This document shows, piece after piece, positions 1-8,848 of a DNA stretch of 64,000 bases. The stretch is from NCBI RefSeq assembly GCF_000631985.1, contig NZ_JFYN01000034.1, positions 558,001 through 622,000 on the forward strand. Direction: 5' to 3'. The number at the start of each line of letters is the position of its first letter. Within the stretch, counting starts at the first letter, position 1. Source of the stretch: Pseudomonas sp. RIT288 (lineage in GTDB: Bacteria > Pseudomonadota > Gammaproteobacteria > Pseudomonadales > Pseudomonadaceae). Position numbers and translations under genes: made by a program. The notes beneath the pieces are model-generated. The model searched no databases. It had not been told where the DNA came from and was given only the letters and a program-made list of their open reading frames with translations.

Positions 1-1
1 G

Positions 2-1501
2 TTGCCGATCAGCCTGTTCGCTCTGTGGTGGCTGGCCGCGCGCAATCAATGGATGAGCGAGCAGATCCTGCCGGCGCCATCGCTGGTGTGGAACAGCGCC
101 ATCGAGCTGTCCCAGGGCGAGTTGTGGAGTCATTTGTGGATCAGCCTGCAACGTCTGCTCTGGGGCTTGCTGGCAGGGATCTGCGCCGGTGCGCTGTTGG
201 GTGCCGCGCTGGGCTTCAGCCGGCGTCTCGAACGTCTGGTCTTCCCGACGTTCGCCGGTCTGGCACAGGTACCGACGCTGGCGTGGATTCCGCTGTTCAT
301 GGTGTTTTTCGGCATCGGCGAAGTGCTGAAACTGGTGGTGCTGATCAAGGCCATCGTGGTGCCGGTGACCCTGCACACCCTGGTCGGCGTTCGAGATGCG
401 CAACCGAAACTGCGCGAAGCCGCCGCTGTACTGCGCCTGCCGTCGTACTTGCTGATCCGGCGTCTGGTGTTGCCTGCCGCGCTGCCGGCGTTCATGGCCG
501 GCGTGCGTCTGGCCCTGGCCGCTGGCTGGACTTCATTGCTGGCGGTGGAACTGTTGGCCTCCAGCGAAGGCATCGGCTACCTGATGGTCTGGGCACGGCA
601 ACTGTTCATGCTCGACATCGTGTTCGTGTGCATCGTAGTCATCGGTGTGCTGGGTGTAGCAATGGATCGCGGCATCGGTTTTCTCGACCGCAAACTGGTG
701 CACTGGCCGCACCCGGCCACTGCGGAAATCCGTCGTGGCCCGCGTTATGAAGGCTGGCAACGCCTGCAACCGTGGCTCTTGCCGCTGAGCCTGATCGGTT
801 TGTGGCAAGTGGCGAGCGATCAGCAGTGGGTCGATGCGAACATTCTGGTCAGCCCGCTGGCGGTGCTGGAAACAACAAAAAACGGTCTGCTCGACGGCAC
901 GCTGATCAGCGGCATGGCGTTAAGCCTCGGTCGGACCCTTGGCGGGTTGCTGCTGGGCGGCGGACTCGGTTTCGCCCTCGGCCTGTTGCTGGGTTTGTCG
1001 CGCACCAGCGAACGGCTGCTCGGCCCGACCCTCGCTGCCATTCGCCAGATCGCGATTTTCGCCTGGGTGCCGCTGCTCACCGCGTGGTTCGGATTGGGTG
1101 AATTGGCGAAGTGGGTATTCGTCGCCCTCGCCGCATTTTTCCCGCTGTTCATCGCCACCCAGCGCAGCGTCGCCAACCTCTCGCCACAACTCAACGAAGC
1201 CGCGCAGGTGATGCGTCTGAGCCTCGGCCAGCGCCTGCGTCGTCTAGTGCTGCCGGGTGCGGCGCCGGGGATTTTCGCCGGGCTGCGCCTGAGCCTGATC
1301 TACGCCTGGCTCGGCACCATCGGCGCCGAATACTTCATGCCGTCCAACGGTGGCATCGGCAGCCAGATGATCGGCGCCCAACAACTGCTGCGCATGGACC
1401 TGATCATGGCCGGGATGCTGCTGGTCGGCCTCACCGGCGCCCTGCTCAACCTCATCGGCCAACGCCTGGAAATTCGCGCCACTCGCTGGAGACACGCATG
1501 A
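2..1501 (+). CDS. atsB: AtsB-type fused double ABC permease (5' partial)
   Basis: Inner-membrane permease of an ABC importer in the nitrate/sulfonate/taurine class, here probably for sulfate esters. The open frame runs in from the left edge, so the true start lies outside the window; 499 codons are visible. It holds two complete BPD_transp_1 permease units in one chain, each with its own EAA loop: EAAAVLRLP near residue 138 and EAAQVMRLS near residue 398. Most members of this class encode one such domain per gene and dimerise, so this is a natural tandem fusion, as I recall for AtsB of the P. putida and P. aeruginosa ats clusters. The stop codon overlaps the start of the ATPase gene (ATGA), and an arylsulfatase gene follows, which supports the substrate guess. 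A substrate-binding protein gene (atsR) would be expected upstream, off the window. Substrate specificity is inferred from context only. Confidence 0.85.
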   Translation: MPISLFALWWLAARNQWMSEQILPAPSLVWNSAIELSQGELWSHLWISLQRLLWGLLAGICAGALLGAALGFSRRLERLVFPTFAGLAQVPTLAWIPLFMVFFGIGEVLKLVVLIKAIVVPVTLHTLVGVRDAQPKLREAAAVLRLPSYLLIRRLVLPAALPAFMAGVRLALAAGWTSLLAVELLASSEGIGYLMVWARQLFMLDIVFVCIVVIGVLGVAMDRGIGFLDRKLVHWPHPATAEIRRGPRYEGWQRLQPWLLPLSLIGLWQVASDQQWVDANILVSPLAVLETTKNGLLDGTLISGMALSLGRTLGGLLLGGGLGFALGLLLGLSRTSERLLGPTLAAIRQIAIFAWVPLLTAWFGLGELAKWVFVALAAFFPLFIATQRSVANLSPQLNEAAQVMRLSLGQRLRRLVLPGAAPGIFAGLRLSLIYAWLGTIGAEYFMPSNGGIGSQMIGAQQLLRMDLIMAGMLLVGLTGALLNLIGQRLEIRATRWRHA

Positions 1502-2313
1502 ACGCACCGATTGTCAGCTTCACCCACGTAGGCAAATCCTTCGACGTCGACGGTTTCGAACTGGAGGCGATTCGCGAATTCAACCTCGACATCGCCGAGG
1601 GCGAATTCGTCGCCATCGTCGGCTCCAGCGGTTGCGGCAAATCCACCTTGCTGCGTTTGCTGGTGGGTCTGGATACGCAGTTTCGCGGGCAGATCAGCGT
1701 CGATGGCAAAGCCGTCAACGGCATCGGTGGCGAGCGCGGCATCGTGTTTCAGGAGCATCGGCTGTTCCCGTGGCTGACGGTGGCCGACAACATCGGTCTC
1801 GGTCTGGTCAACGAACCGCTGAGCGCCGCTGAAAAGCAGCAGCGTATCAACGATTTCATCGACCTGGTCGGCCTGCGCGATTTCACCCGCGCCTATCCGC
1901 ACCAGCTCTCCGGCGGCATGGCCCAGCGCGTGGCGATTGCCCGTGGACTGGTCGCCAGCCCACGGATTCTGCTGCTCGACGAACCCTTCGGCGCCCTTGA
2001 TGCGTTGACCCGCCAGCAAATGCAGGACGAGCTGCTGGCGATTCGTGACCGGGCGAAGATCACCACGATCCTCGTCACCCACGACGTCGAAGAAGCGATC
2101 TTTCTCGCCGACCGCGTGGTGGTGATGGAGCCGCGTCCGGGACGGATCAAGCAAGTGGTCGACATCGCCTTGCCGCACCCGCGTCAGCGCAGCAGTTTCG
2201 ATTTCCATCAGTTGCGCGAAGAGCTGCTGCACGAATTGACCAGTGACGACCATTACCAACCGAGCCTGCCGGTACAGATCCGCGATCTGCCGTTGTCGTT
2301 CATTGCCTGCTGA
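1498..2313 (+). CDS. atsC: AtsC-type ABC transporter ATP-binding protein
   Basis: Cytoplasmic ATPase that powers the preceding fused permease. The 271-residue protein shows Walker A GSSGCGKST near residue 42, the ABC signature LSGGMAQRVAIARGL near residue 138, Walker B LLLLDEPFGALD-type sequence (ILLLDEPFGALDALTR) and the switch histidine in LVTHDVEEA. These are typical of SsuB/TauB/NrtD-like subunits. The ATG at 1498 overlaps the permease stop by 4 bp, so the two are translationally coupled; a longer frame upstream is a read-through of the permease region and was rejected. The gene ends 13 bp before the arylsulfatase start. Assignment to AtsC rather than another sulfonate ATPase rests on the downstream sulfatase. 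Confidence 0.87.
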   Translation: MNAPIVSFTHVGKSFDVDGFELEAIREFNLDIAEGEFVAIVGSSGCGKSTLLRLLVGLDTQFRGQISVDGKAVNGIGGERGIVFQEHRLFPWLTVADNIGLGLVNEPLSAAEKQQRINDFIDLVGLRDFTRAYPHQLSGGMAQRVAIARGLVASPRILLLDEPFGALDALTRQQMQDELLAIRDRAKITTILVTHDVEEAIFLADRVVVMEPRPGRIKQVVDIALPHPRQRSSFDFHQLREELLHELTSDDHYQPSLPVQIRDLPLSFIAC

Positions 2314-2326
2314 GAGGAGTTTTCCG

Positions 2327-3937
2327 ATGCCGCAACGCCCCAACTTTCTGCTGATTCTGGCCGACGATCTCGGCTTCTCCGACATCGGCGCATTCGGTGG
2401 CGAAATCGCCACGCCGAACCTCGATGCCCTGGCCAACAACGGCCTGCGCCTGACCGATTTCCACACCGCACCGACCTGCTCGCCAACCCGTTCGATGCTG
2501 CTGACCGGCACCGACCACCACATCGCCGGCATCGGCACCATGGCCGAAGCGCTGACCCCGGAGTTGATCGGCAAACCGGGTTACGAGGGCTATCTCAACG
2601 ACCGCGTTGTGGCCCTGCCCGAGCTGCTGCGCGAGGCCGGTTATCAAACCTTGATGAGCGGCAAATGGCACCTCGGCCTGACCGCTGAACTGGCGCCGCA
2701 GGCTCGTGGTTTCGAACGCTCGTTCTCGCTTCTGCCGGGTGCGGCCAACCACTATGGGTTCGAACCGACCTACGATGAACACACCCCTGGCCTGCTGAAA
2801 TCGACCCCGGCGCTGTATATCGAAGACGACACTTTTGTCGACGAATTGCCCAAGGATTTCTACTCGTCGGATGCCTTCGGCGACAAGCTGCTGCAGTACC
2901 TGAAGGAGCGCGACCAGAGCCGGCCATTCTTCGCTTATCTGCCCTTCTCCGCACCGCACTGGCCGTTGCAGGCGCCGGCTGACATTGTCGAAAAATACCG
3001 TGGCCGCTATGACGCCGGTCCCGAAGTCTTGCGTCTGGAACGCCTGGAAAAACTCAAGGCGCTGGGGCTGATCGAGCCGGATGTCGAGCCGCATCCACTG
3101 ATTCAACTGAATGCGCAATGGGCTGCGCTGAGCGCTGAGCAACGACAGATTTCCGCGCGGGCCATGGAGGTCTACGCGGCGATGGTCGAGCGCATGGACT
3201 GGAATATCGGCCGGGTGGTCGATTATCTGCGCCAGCAGGGCCAGCTCGATAACACCTTCATCCTGTTCATGTCCGATAACGGTGCCGAAGGCGCGCTGCT
3301 GGAAGCGTTCCCCAAGTTCGGCCCGGAACTGCTGACCTACCTCAACCAGCATTACGACAACAGCCTCGACAACATCGGTCGTGCCAATTCCTACGTCTGG
3401 TACGGGCCGAGCTGGGCGCAGGTGGCGACCGCGCCGTCACGGCTGTTCAAGGCGTTCACCACCGAAGGCGGGATTCGGGTACCGGCGCTGCTGCACTATC
3501 CGCAACTGCCAATCAAAGGGCAGATCAGCCATGGCTTCGGCACGGTGATGGACGTCACCCCGACCATTCTCGATCTGGCGGGCGTACGCCATCCGGGCAA
3601 GCAATGGCACGGTAAACCGGTGGCGCCGTTGCGCGGTAAATCATGGTTGGGCTTTTTGTCCGGCGAGACGGCGCAGGTGCACGACGAGCATACCGTCACC
3701 GGATGGGAATTGTTTGGTCGCCGGGCAATTCGCCAGGGTTCGTGGAAAGCGGTGTGGATCCCCGGGCCGGTGGGGCCGGCGACGTGGCAGCTTTATGACT
3801 TGAGCAGCGATCCGGGGGAGATTCACGATCTGGCGTCGAGTCAGCCGGACAAGCTCAGCACCTTGATCGGGCATTGGCAGAAATATGTGGAGGAGACTGG
3901 GGTGATTCTCAGTGCTTCGCCGTTTCAGCCGGATTGA
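2327..3937 (+). CDS. atsA: Class I arylsulfatase AtsA
   Basis: Hydrolyses aryl sulfate esters to release sulfate for growth when inorganic sulfate is scarce. The ATG at 2327 follows a GAGAGGAG ribosome site and gives 536 residues, the length I recall for P. aeruginosa AtsA. The sulfatase signature TCSPTRSMLLTG places the formylglycine-forming cysteine at residue 51. The N-terminal metal pair D13-D14 (LADDLGFSD), the GKWHLG motif, the HWPL segment and the DNGAEG motif complete the expected Ca-binding and catalytic set. No signal peptide is visible, as in the cytoplasmic pseudomonad enzyme. The cysteine-type site needs maturation by a formylglycine-generating enzyme encoded elsewhere. It forms an operon with the ABC genes upstream and ends at a REP pair that separates it from a convergent gene. 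Confidence 0.93.
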   Translation: MPQRPNFLLILADDLGFSDIGAFGGEIATPNLDALANNGLRLTDFHTAPTCSPTRSMLLTGTDHHIAGIGTMAEALTPELIGKPGYEGYLNDRVVALPELLREAGYQTLMSGKWHLGLTAELAPQARGFERSFSLLPGAANHYGFEPTYDEHTPGLLKSTPALYIEDDTFVDELPKDFYSSDAFGDKLLQYLKERDQSRPFFAYLPFSAPHWPLQAPADIVEKYRGRYDAGPEVLRLERLEKLKALGLIEPDVEPHPLIQLNAQWAALSAEQRQISARAMEVYAAMVERMDWNIGRVVDYLRQQGQLDNTFILFMSDNGAEGALLEAFPKFGPELLTYLNQHYDNSLDNIGRANSYVWYGPSWAQVATAPSRLFKAFTTEGGIRVPALLHYPQLPIKGQISHGFGTVMDVTPTILDLAGVRHPGKQWHGKPVAPLRGKSWLGFLSGETAQVHDEHTVTGWELFGRRAIRQGSWKAVWIPGPVGPATWQLYDLSSDPGEIHDLASSQPDKLSTLIGHWQKYVEETGVILSASPFQPD

Positions 3938-3956
3938 TGTTGCCTGATAGATCGCT

Positions 3957-4029
3957 TTCGCGAGCAGGCTCGCTCCCACAATCCGGATTTGCGAATACGA
4001 TCCAATTTGGGAGCGAGCCTGCTCGCGAA
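3957..4029. repeat. REP pair (TTCGCGAGCAGGCTCGCTCCCA type)
   Basis: Two copies of a 22-bp REP-like sequence stand head to head and can form a long hairpin. They fill the gap between convergent atsA and the desaturase gene, so they may act as a two-way transcription end point. The same family recurs at 9775, 13985 and 46045. Confidence 0.85.
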
Positions 4030-4049
4030 TAGGCCTTCACACTCACCCA

Positions 4050-5123
4050 TCAAGCCCTGGCAGTACGCACCTCTTCCTGCGCCAATTCATCCCTGCGAAC
4101 AAACCGGTTAGCCCGCCCGAACGTGCCGAAATCATTGAACCGCACGCCCATCTCGCGCATCACCTTGTGCGCCACCGGCACGGTCATCTGCCGGATGTAA
4201 AACGGCTCCTTCACCACAAAATGGTGAATCCCGTGACTGCTGCCGAAGTTGAAGCAGAACACCTGCAGCGGCCACAACCACCACGGGTTCAACACTTGGC
4301 ATTGCTGCAGCACGTTGCCCGCCTCAATGTCACCGTAGTAATGCATGTTCGAGCTGATGAAGTGCAGGCAAAAGGTGCGCAGCACGTTCGGGCCGATGAT
4401 CACCACTGCCGCGATGTCGATCACCTGCATCACCGACAGCGTGGTCGCCGACCATTCAATCGACGACCCCATAAGGTAGGCGATGCCATTCACCGCATGG
4501 AAGCCGAGGAACACGTACCACGCGCCCCAATGCACCAGCGCCAGTGGCGCATAGACCTTCAGCGTGCGCTTGATGATGTTGATTTTGTGCGCCCAGGTCT
4601 TGGCCCGCAGCATGCGGATGAACGCCGACATCACGTTGTCGCCGACCATCAGCAAGCGCGCAAACCCCCAAGGCTCGCCGTTGGTGATCGCACGTTCTTC
4701 CAGGTCGGTTTCGGTGCCGGAGACCTTGTGGTGATTGAGGTGCAGATGGCGGCGGATCCACGGATTGATCGTGCTCGGCCGCGCCAGCCACACCAGGCCC
4801 ATCATCAGGTTGTGCGGCAGCCGTTGTTTGCGGAAATACATGCTGTGGATCAGGTCGTGTTCCAGCTCATGGGTCAAGGAGGCGAAAAATGCGTTCAGCA
4901 GCAGGCACACCCACCACGCCATATGGCCAGTGATATACAGCGCCGCCGAGCCGATCATCCCGACCAGGGCGAAGGCCAGAATGCCGGCACCGAGGGCGTC
5001 CTGATGCTGCAGGATCGGGTAACGCTCGCGCAGTTCGACGCCCTTGGCCAGCACCACTTCGCGAATATGCGCTGATCGCTGGGCAGCATTGTGTCGCTGG
5101 GGACTTGCAGAAGTACGGTCCAT
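4050..5123 (-). CDS. Membrane fatty acid desaturase family protein
   Basis: A 357-residue integral membrane protein of the FA_desaturase superfamily, which uses a di-iron centre to oxidise acyl or alkyl chains. The histidine boxes are visible in order: HELEHDLIH near residue 87, HLHLNHH near residue 127, and HGIHH near residue 296. Hydrophobic stretches around residues 47-85 and 190-250 fit membrane-spanning pairs. It is not close in sequence to DesA, which lies at 17816 in this window. Its start (ATG, 5123) faces an AraC-type gene across a 100-bp gap, so that regulator probably controls it. The substrate cannot be read from sequence; alkane hydroxylase or carotenoid/hydrocarbon oxidase relatives share the same boxes. 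Confidence 0.75.
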   Translation of the reverse strand: MDRTSASPQRHNAAQRSAHIREVVLAKGVELRERYPILQHQDALGAGILAFALVGMIGSAALYITGHMAWWVCLLLNAFFASLTHELEHDLIHSMYFRKQRLPHNLMMGLVWLARPSTINPWIRRHLHLNHHKVSGTETDLEERAITNGEPWGFARLLMVGDNVMSAFIRMLRAKTWAHKINIIKRTLKVYAPLALVHWGAWYVFLGFHAVNGIAYLMGSSIEWSATTLSVMQVIDIAAVVIIGPNVLRTFCLHFISSNMHYYGDIEAGNVLQQCQVLNPWWLWPLQVFCFNFGSSHGIHHFVVKEPFYIRQMTVPVAHKVMREMGVRFNDFGTFGRANRFVRRDELAQEEVRTARA

Positions 5124-5223
5124 GCTTCCATCCTCTGTTTATTGATGTTTGCATCCTGCCTCGCGAAAGCTTTATTGATGGTAGCCGTGAACGCCAACCT
5201 GTTGACCGGAAGCGCCAATCAGC

Positions 5224-6228
5224 ATGAAGGAACCGACCTCGCTCGCCAGCTGGACCCGTGCCTTGCGCAAGCAACTCGATGCGCTGGGGCTGGACAGTCT
5301 TGGCCTGTGCCAACAGGCCGGGCTCGATCCGCAGTTGATGGACGACCCGAACGCGCGTTATCCGTTATCCGGCACCACGCGCCTATGGCAACTGGCAGTG
5401 CAGTTCAGCGGGGATCCGGCGATCGGACTGCGAGTGTCGCGCTTTGTCAGCCCGACCACGTTCCATGCGCTCGGTTACGCGCTGGTGGCCAGCGGCAGCC
5501 TGCGGGAGGTGTTCGAGCGCATCGTGCGTTATCACCCGGTGGTCAGCGATGCGCTGGAACTGGAGCTGAGCCGCAGCGATGACCGCTACCTGTTCCGTCT
5601 GAAAATTCCGTCAGGCAATCCGGCGCCGGCCTTCGAAGCCATCGACGCCTTTGCCGCGATCTACGTGCGCACCTGCCGCAATCGCCTCGGTCGCGATTAC
5701 GCGCCGCTGGCGGTGTACCTGCGCCGGCCGGAACCGTCGGATGCGCATCAGTGGCACAAGGTGTTCCGCGCCCCGGTGCATTTCTCCTGCGCCGAAGATC
5801 GCCTGGAGTTCGCCCTCGCCGACTTCGACAGCCACCTCGATGACGCCAACCCGGAACTCGCCGAACACAACGAAGCGGTGCTCAAGCGCACCCTGGCTCA
5901 GCTCAAACCGCTGACCTGGGAGCGTAAGGTGCGCGACGCCATCGAAGAACAACTGCCCGAAGGCGAACCCAGCGCGGAACGCATCGCCCAGGCTTTGCAC
6001 CTGAGCCTGCGCAGCCTGCAACGGCATCTGGCGGATGAGGGCTGTCGCTTCGACACGCTGCTCAACGAGAGCCGCGAGAACCTCGCGCTACTGCACCTGC
6101 GCGATCCGCAGTGTTCGTTGAGTGAAGTCAGTTACCTGCTGGGGTTTGCCGACACCAGCAGCTTCAGCCGCGCGTTCAAACGCTGGACGGGAATGACACC
6201 GGGGCAGTTTCGCGATCAGTTGCGCTGA
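5224..6228 (+). CDS. AraC family transcriptional regulator
   Basis: A 334-residue DNA-binding regulator. Residues of about 20-215 match the arabinose-binding-type N-terminal domain seen in OruR/OxyS-like AraC proteins (start ...LDALGLDSLGLCQQAGLDP). The C-terminal 100 residues carry the two helix-turn-helix units, with ALHLSLRSLQRHLADEG in the first and SEVSYLLGFADTSSFSRAFK in the second. The start ATG at 5224 is the first in frame and lies 100 bp from the divergently read desaturase gene, the likely target. The effector molecule is unknown. Its 3' end almost touches the convergent hipA remnant (4 bp). Confidence 0.85.
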   Translation: MKEPTSLASWTRALRKQLDALGLDSLGLCQQAGLDPQLMDDPNARYPLSGTTRLWQLAVQFSGDPAIGLRVSRFVSPTTFHALGYALVASGSLREVFERIVRYHPVVSDALELELSRSDDRYLFRLKIPSGNPAPAFEAIDAFAAIYVRTCRNRLGRDYAPLAVYLRRPEPSDAHQWHKVFRAPVHFSCAEDRLEFALADFDSHLDDANPELAEHNEAVLKRTLAQLKPLTWERKVRDAIEEQLPEGEPSAERIAQALHLSLRSLQRHLADEGCRFDTLLNESRENLALLHLRDPQCSLSEVSYLLGFADTSSFSRAFKRWTGMTPGQFRDQLR

Positions 6229-6231
6229 ACA

Positions 6232-6657
6232 TCAGCCCTTGATCAAGCTGCGTTGCAGGCCGGAAGTCCACTGTTCGATCATCGCCTCGCCCACTTCGGC
6301 AAACTCGGGATGCCTGCGACTGTATTCGGCCATTTCCTCCATCGCCATCTGCATGCCATGAGCCACTTGTTGCAGTAATTCGCTGCAACGCGCCTCGGTC
6401 AGGTTGCATGCCGTACGACCAAACCGTACCAACATCTTGTACTTGGGCCAGGCTTTCGAACCGCCAGCAGCAGCGCCATGCTGTCGCTCTTGATATAAAC
6501 CGACGTTGTGATGATGTCGTACGCCGGCGCGAGCCTGACGGGATGACTGCTCTGCATAATCTTCGTAAAGTACGCCGAAGTTTTTCAGATGCGCATCACC
6601 GTTTTGCAGCCCCGCAGACAACGCGACAAGTTTCAGAATACTTGCACGGCGCATCAT
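6232..6657 (-). pseudogene. HipA C-terminal fragment, degraded
   Basis: Only the last ~140 codons of a HipA-family serine/threonine kinase toxin remain. The piece LQNGDAHLKNFGVLYED matches the conserved NGDAHLKNF catalytic motif, and KAWPKYKMLVRFGRTAC matches the downstream conserved region. Between them the frame is wrong: the sequence from about 6460 to 6530 reads as nonsense in this frame, but one frame over it gives VRLAPAYDIITTSVYIKSDS, the family's PAYD..TTS motif. So at least two small, mutually compensating indels have occurred. The N-terminal two thirds and the HipB partner are missing. The first ATG overlaps the stop of the sensor kinase gene (ATGA), which is probably chance after truncation. 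An active kinase is very unlikely. Confidence 0.8.
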
Positions 6658-8042
6658 GGGCTCAGGACAAAACCCAACTCAAACACAGTGCCACTCGCAT
6701 CACTGCTCACCCTGACCTGCCCGCCATGCAACAGCATGATCGACTGCACAATCGCCAGCCCCAGCCCACCGGAATCTCCTGGTTGCGCCCGTGAAGGATC
6801 GACGCGATAGAAGCGGTCGAACAGTTTGCCCAGATGTTCTGGCGCGATCACCGGGCCGTGGTTGTGTACCTGTAACCAGCACACACCCGGCTCATCGTGG
6901 CGACGCAGGCTGATCGGCGTGCCTTCATCGGCGTGACGCACCGCGTTGGCCAGCAGATTACCCAGGGCACGTTGCAGCAGTTGCTGATCGGCCAACAGTT
7001 CGCCGTGCAGCCGGTTTTCCAGGCGCAACTGGCGATCATCGGCCAGGGCTTCGAAGTAATCGCACAGCTCGCTGCCGACGCTGTGCAGATCCAGTGTCTG
7101 CAAGTCGAGCGCGCGCTCCGCCTGTTCGGCGCGAGCAAGGAACATCAGGTTCTCGGCCATGCGTTTGAGGCGTTCGAACTCTTCCATGTTCGAGGCCAGC
7201 AGCTCCTGATATTCCGCCGTGCTGCGCGGGTGATTCAGCGCCTGGCCGTTGCTGGCGAGCAAGGTGTGCAACGGGGTGCGGATCTCGTGGGCCAGATCGG
7301 CAGAAAACTGCGACAGCCGCTGCACGCTGTCGTCCAGCCGCGCGAGCATGCCGTTGAGCGCCTGCACCGGTTCGAGCAGTTCGGCGGGGGTGCCGCTGGC
7401 GGGCAGACGCTGGTCGAGGCTGCGCAGATCAATGCCACGCACCGCCGCGCTTAACTGGCGCAATGGGTGCAGACCACGGCGCAGCAAAACCAGGCCCAAC
7501 GCGAACGCCAGCAACGCGCCAAGTCCGACGGACAGGTACAGGCGCAAGCGATAACTGGCGAGCATCTGCTCACGCTCAGTGAGCACCTTGCCGGCGATCA
7601 CCGTCAGCGGTTCTCCGTTCGGCCCTTGGGCTTCACCGGATAACAGCGCCAGCTCGGCGCCATCCGGCGCCTGCCAGATCAGCACATCGCGACGCTGCGG
7701 CATTTGCTCGCGTGCGATTGCGTTCAATGGCGGCAGGTCGCGCTGGCGCGGGTTGATCGCGATCACGTTCGAGCCATCGGCCCGCCGCACCAACAGCAGG
7801 CTGTCGAGGTTACCGAGCATGTTCTGATAGAGACGTGGCCGCGCTTGCAAGGCGCCGAGGCTGTCGCTGTCGGCGAGCAAGGCGCGCACTTGTTCCAGAC
7901 GGCCAAGCAACGCCAGATCATCCCGATAGGCGATCTCCGAGTCGAGTGAACGGTAGAGAAACACGCCAATCGCGCTCAACACCAACGCGCAAACCAAGGC
8001 GAACGCCAGCGCCAGACGCCAGGCGATCGACCTAGACCGCAT
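6654..8042 (-). CDS. hprS: HprS-like sensor histidine kinase (heavy-metal/oxidant type)
   Basis: Membrane sensor kinase of 462 residues in the CusS/HprS group. It has a first membrane helix at about residues 10-32, a periplasmic sensor region, a second helix at about 168-188, a HAMP linker, the phospho-accepting histidine in DLAHEIRTPLHTLL (about residue 250), the N box LLANAVRHA and a G box GGLGLAIV. It overlaps the response regulator gene by 11 bp and is cotranscribed with it. The symbol follows from context: in E. coli the H2O2/HOCl-responsive hprRS pair lies divergent from hiuH, as here, and a matching operator is present. A copper-sensing CusS role is the main alternative. Confidence 0.75.
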   Translation of the reverse strand: MRSRSIAWRLALAFALVCALVLSAIGVFLYRSLDSEIAYRDDLALLGRLEQVRALLADSDSLGALQARPRLYQNMLGNLDSLLLVRRADGSNVIAINPRQRDLPPLNAIAREQMPQRRDVLIWQAPDGAELALLSGEAQGPNGEPLTVIAGKVLTEREQMLASYRLRLYLSVGLGALLAFALGLVLLRRGLHPLRQLSAAVRGIDLRSLDQRLPASGTPAELLEPVQALNGMLARLDDSVQRLSQFSADLAHEIRTPLHTLLASNGQALNHPRSTAEYQELLASNMEEFERLKRMAENLMFLARAEQAERALDLQTLDLHSVGSELCDYFEALADDRQLRLENRLHGELLADQQLLQRALGNLLANAVRHADEGTPISLRRHDEPGVCWLQVHNHGPVIAPEHLGKLFDRFYRVDPSRAQPGDSGGLGLAIVQSIMLLHGGQVRVSSDASGTVFELGFVLSP

Positions 8043-8712
8043 CGTCGGGCGCCTCCAGCTGATAGCCGACCCCGCGCACGGTGTGGATCAGTTTCGGCAT
8101 GTACGGGTCATCGACCTTGGCCCGCAGGCGACGCACGGCAACTTCGACCATGTTGGTGTCGCTGTCGAAATTCAGGTTCCACACCTGCGAAGCGATCAAC
8201 GTGCGTGACAACACTTCGCCCTGACGGCTGGCGAGCAATTGCAACAGGGCAAATTCCTTGTTGGTCAGGGCAATGCGCTGGCCGCCGCGGCTGACCCGAC
8301 GCCGTAGCACGTCGATTTCCAGATCGGCGATGCTGTAGGACTCGGCCTCGCGCAGCGGTCCACGCCGCAACAGCGTGCGCACCCGCGCGAGCAATTCGGC
8401 AAAGGCGAAAGGCTTGAGCAGGTAATCATCGGCGCCCAGTTCGAGGCCGCGCACGCGATCTTCGATGGCGTCTTTGGCGGTGAGGAACAGCACCGGGGTG
8501 GCGCCGCGCTGGCGAATCAGTTGCAGCAATTGCCAGCCATTGAGGCCCGGCAACATCACGTCGAGGATGATCAGGTCGTATTCCTGCTGCTCGATGAAAT
8601 AGCGCCCATCGAGGCCATTGAGCGCCACGTCCACAGCAAACCCCGACTCGCCCAGCCCCTTGGCAAGGAAATTCGCGGTTTTGGCTTCATCTTCTACGAC
8701 CAGCAAACGCAT
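8032..8712 (-). CDS. hprR: HprR-like OmpR-family response regulator
   Basis: DNA-binding response regulator of 226 residues from the ATG at 8712, which has a GAGGTG ribosome site; a longer frame begins with a GTG at 8736 and lacks support. The receiver domain has the acidic pair in VVEDE, phospho-acceptor D51 in LDVMLPGLNGW, and the lysine in LLKPF. The C-terminal winged helix (Trans_reg_C) covers about residues 125-222. It belongs to the copper/heavy-metal response regulator group that includes CusR and HprR. A perfect inverted repeat ATTACAA-N2-TTGTAAT 55 bp upstream of the start agrees closely with the known HprR/CusR box, so autoregulation and control of the divergent operon are likely. 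Confidence 0.8.
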   Translation of the reverse strand: MRLLVVEDEAKTANFLAKGLGESGFAVDVALNGLDGRYFIEQQEYDLIILDVMLPGLNGWQLLQLIRQRGATPVLFLTAKDAIEDRVRGLELGADDYLLKPFAFAELLARVRTLLRRGPLREAESYSIADLEIDVLRRRVSRGGQRIALTNKEFALLQLLASRQGEVLSRTLIASQVWNLNFDSDTNMVEVAVRRLRAKVDDPYMPKLIHTVRGVGYQLEAPDDAV

Positions 8713-8766
8713 GGCACACCTCGATTGATCAGACACACAGGCTAGGCGCCTTCGGCGGCGTTGCCC

Positions 8767-8782
8767 ATTACAAACTTGTAAT
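8767..8782. promoter_or_regulatory. Candidate HprR/CusR box
   Basis: ATTACAA AC TTGTAAT is a perfect inverted repeat with 7-bp arms and a 2-bp spacer, in the 136-bp region between hprR and the divergent glcG-like/uraH genes. The E. coli HprR box as I recall it is CATTACAAAATTGTAATG; this site matches 16 of those 18 positions counting the flanking C. Its position suits control of both transcripts. Confidence 0.78.
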
Positions 8783-8848
8783 CCGACTGACGGGGTTCTG
8801 ACGAAGAGCGGCGGCTAAGGTGATGCCCTTCGCTTTCGGAGCCTGTTC

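Noticed and set aside
3957..4029. Repeated palindromes considered as CRISPR repeats
   Set aside because: They occur as scattered inverted pairs, not as regularly spaced direct repeats, and no cas genes are present.
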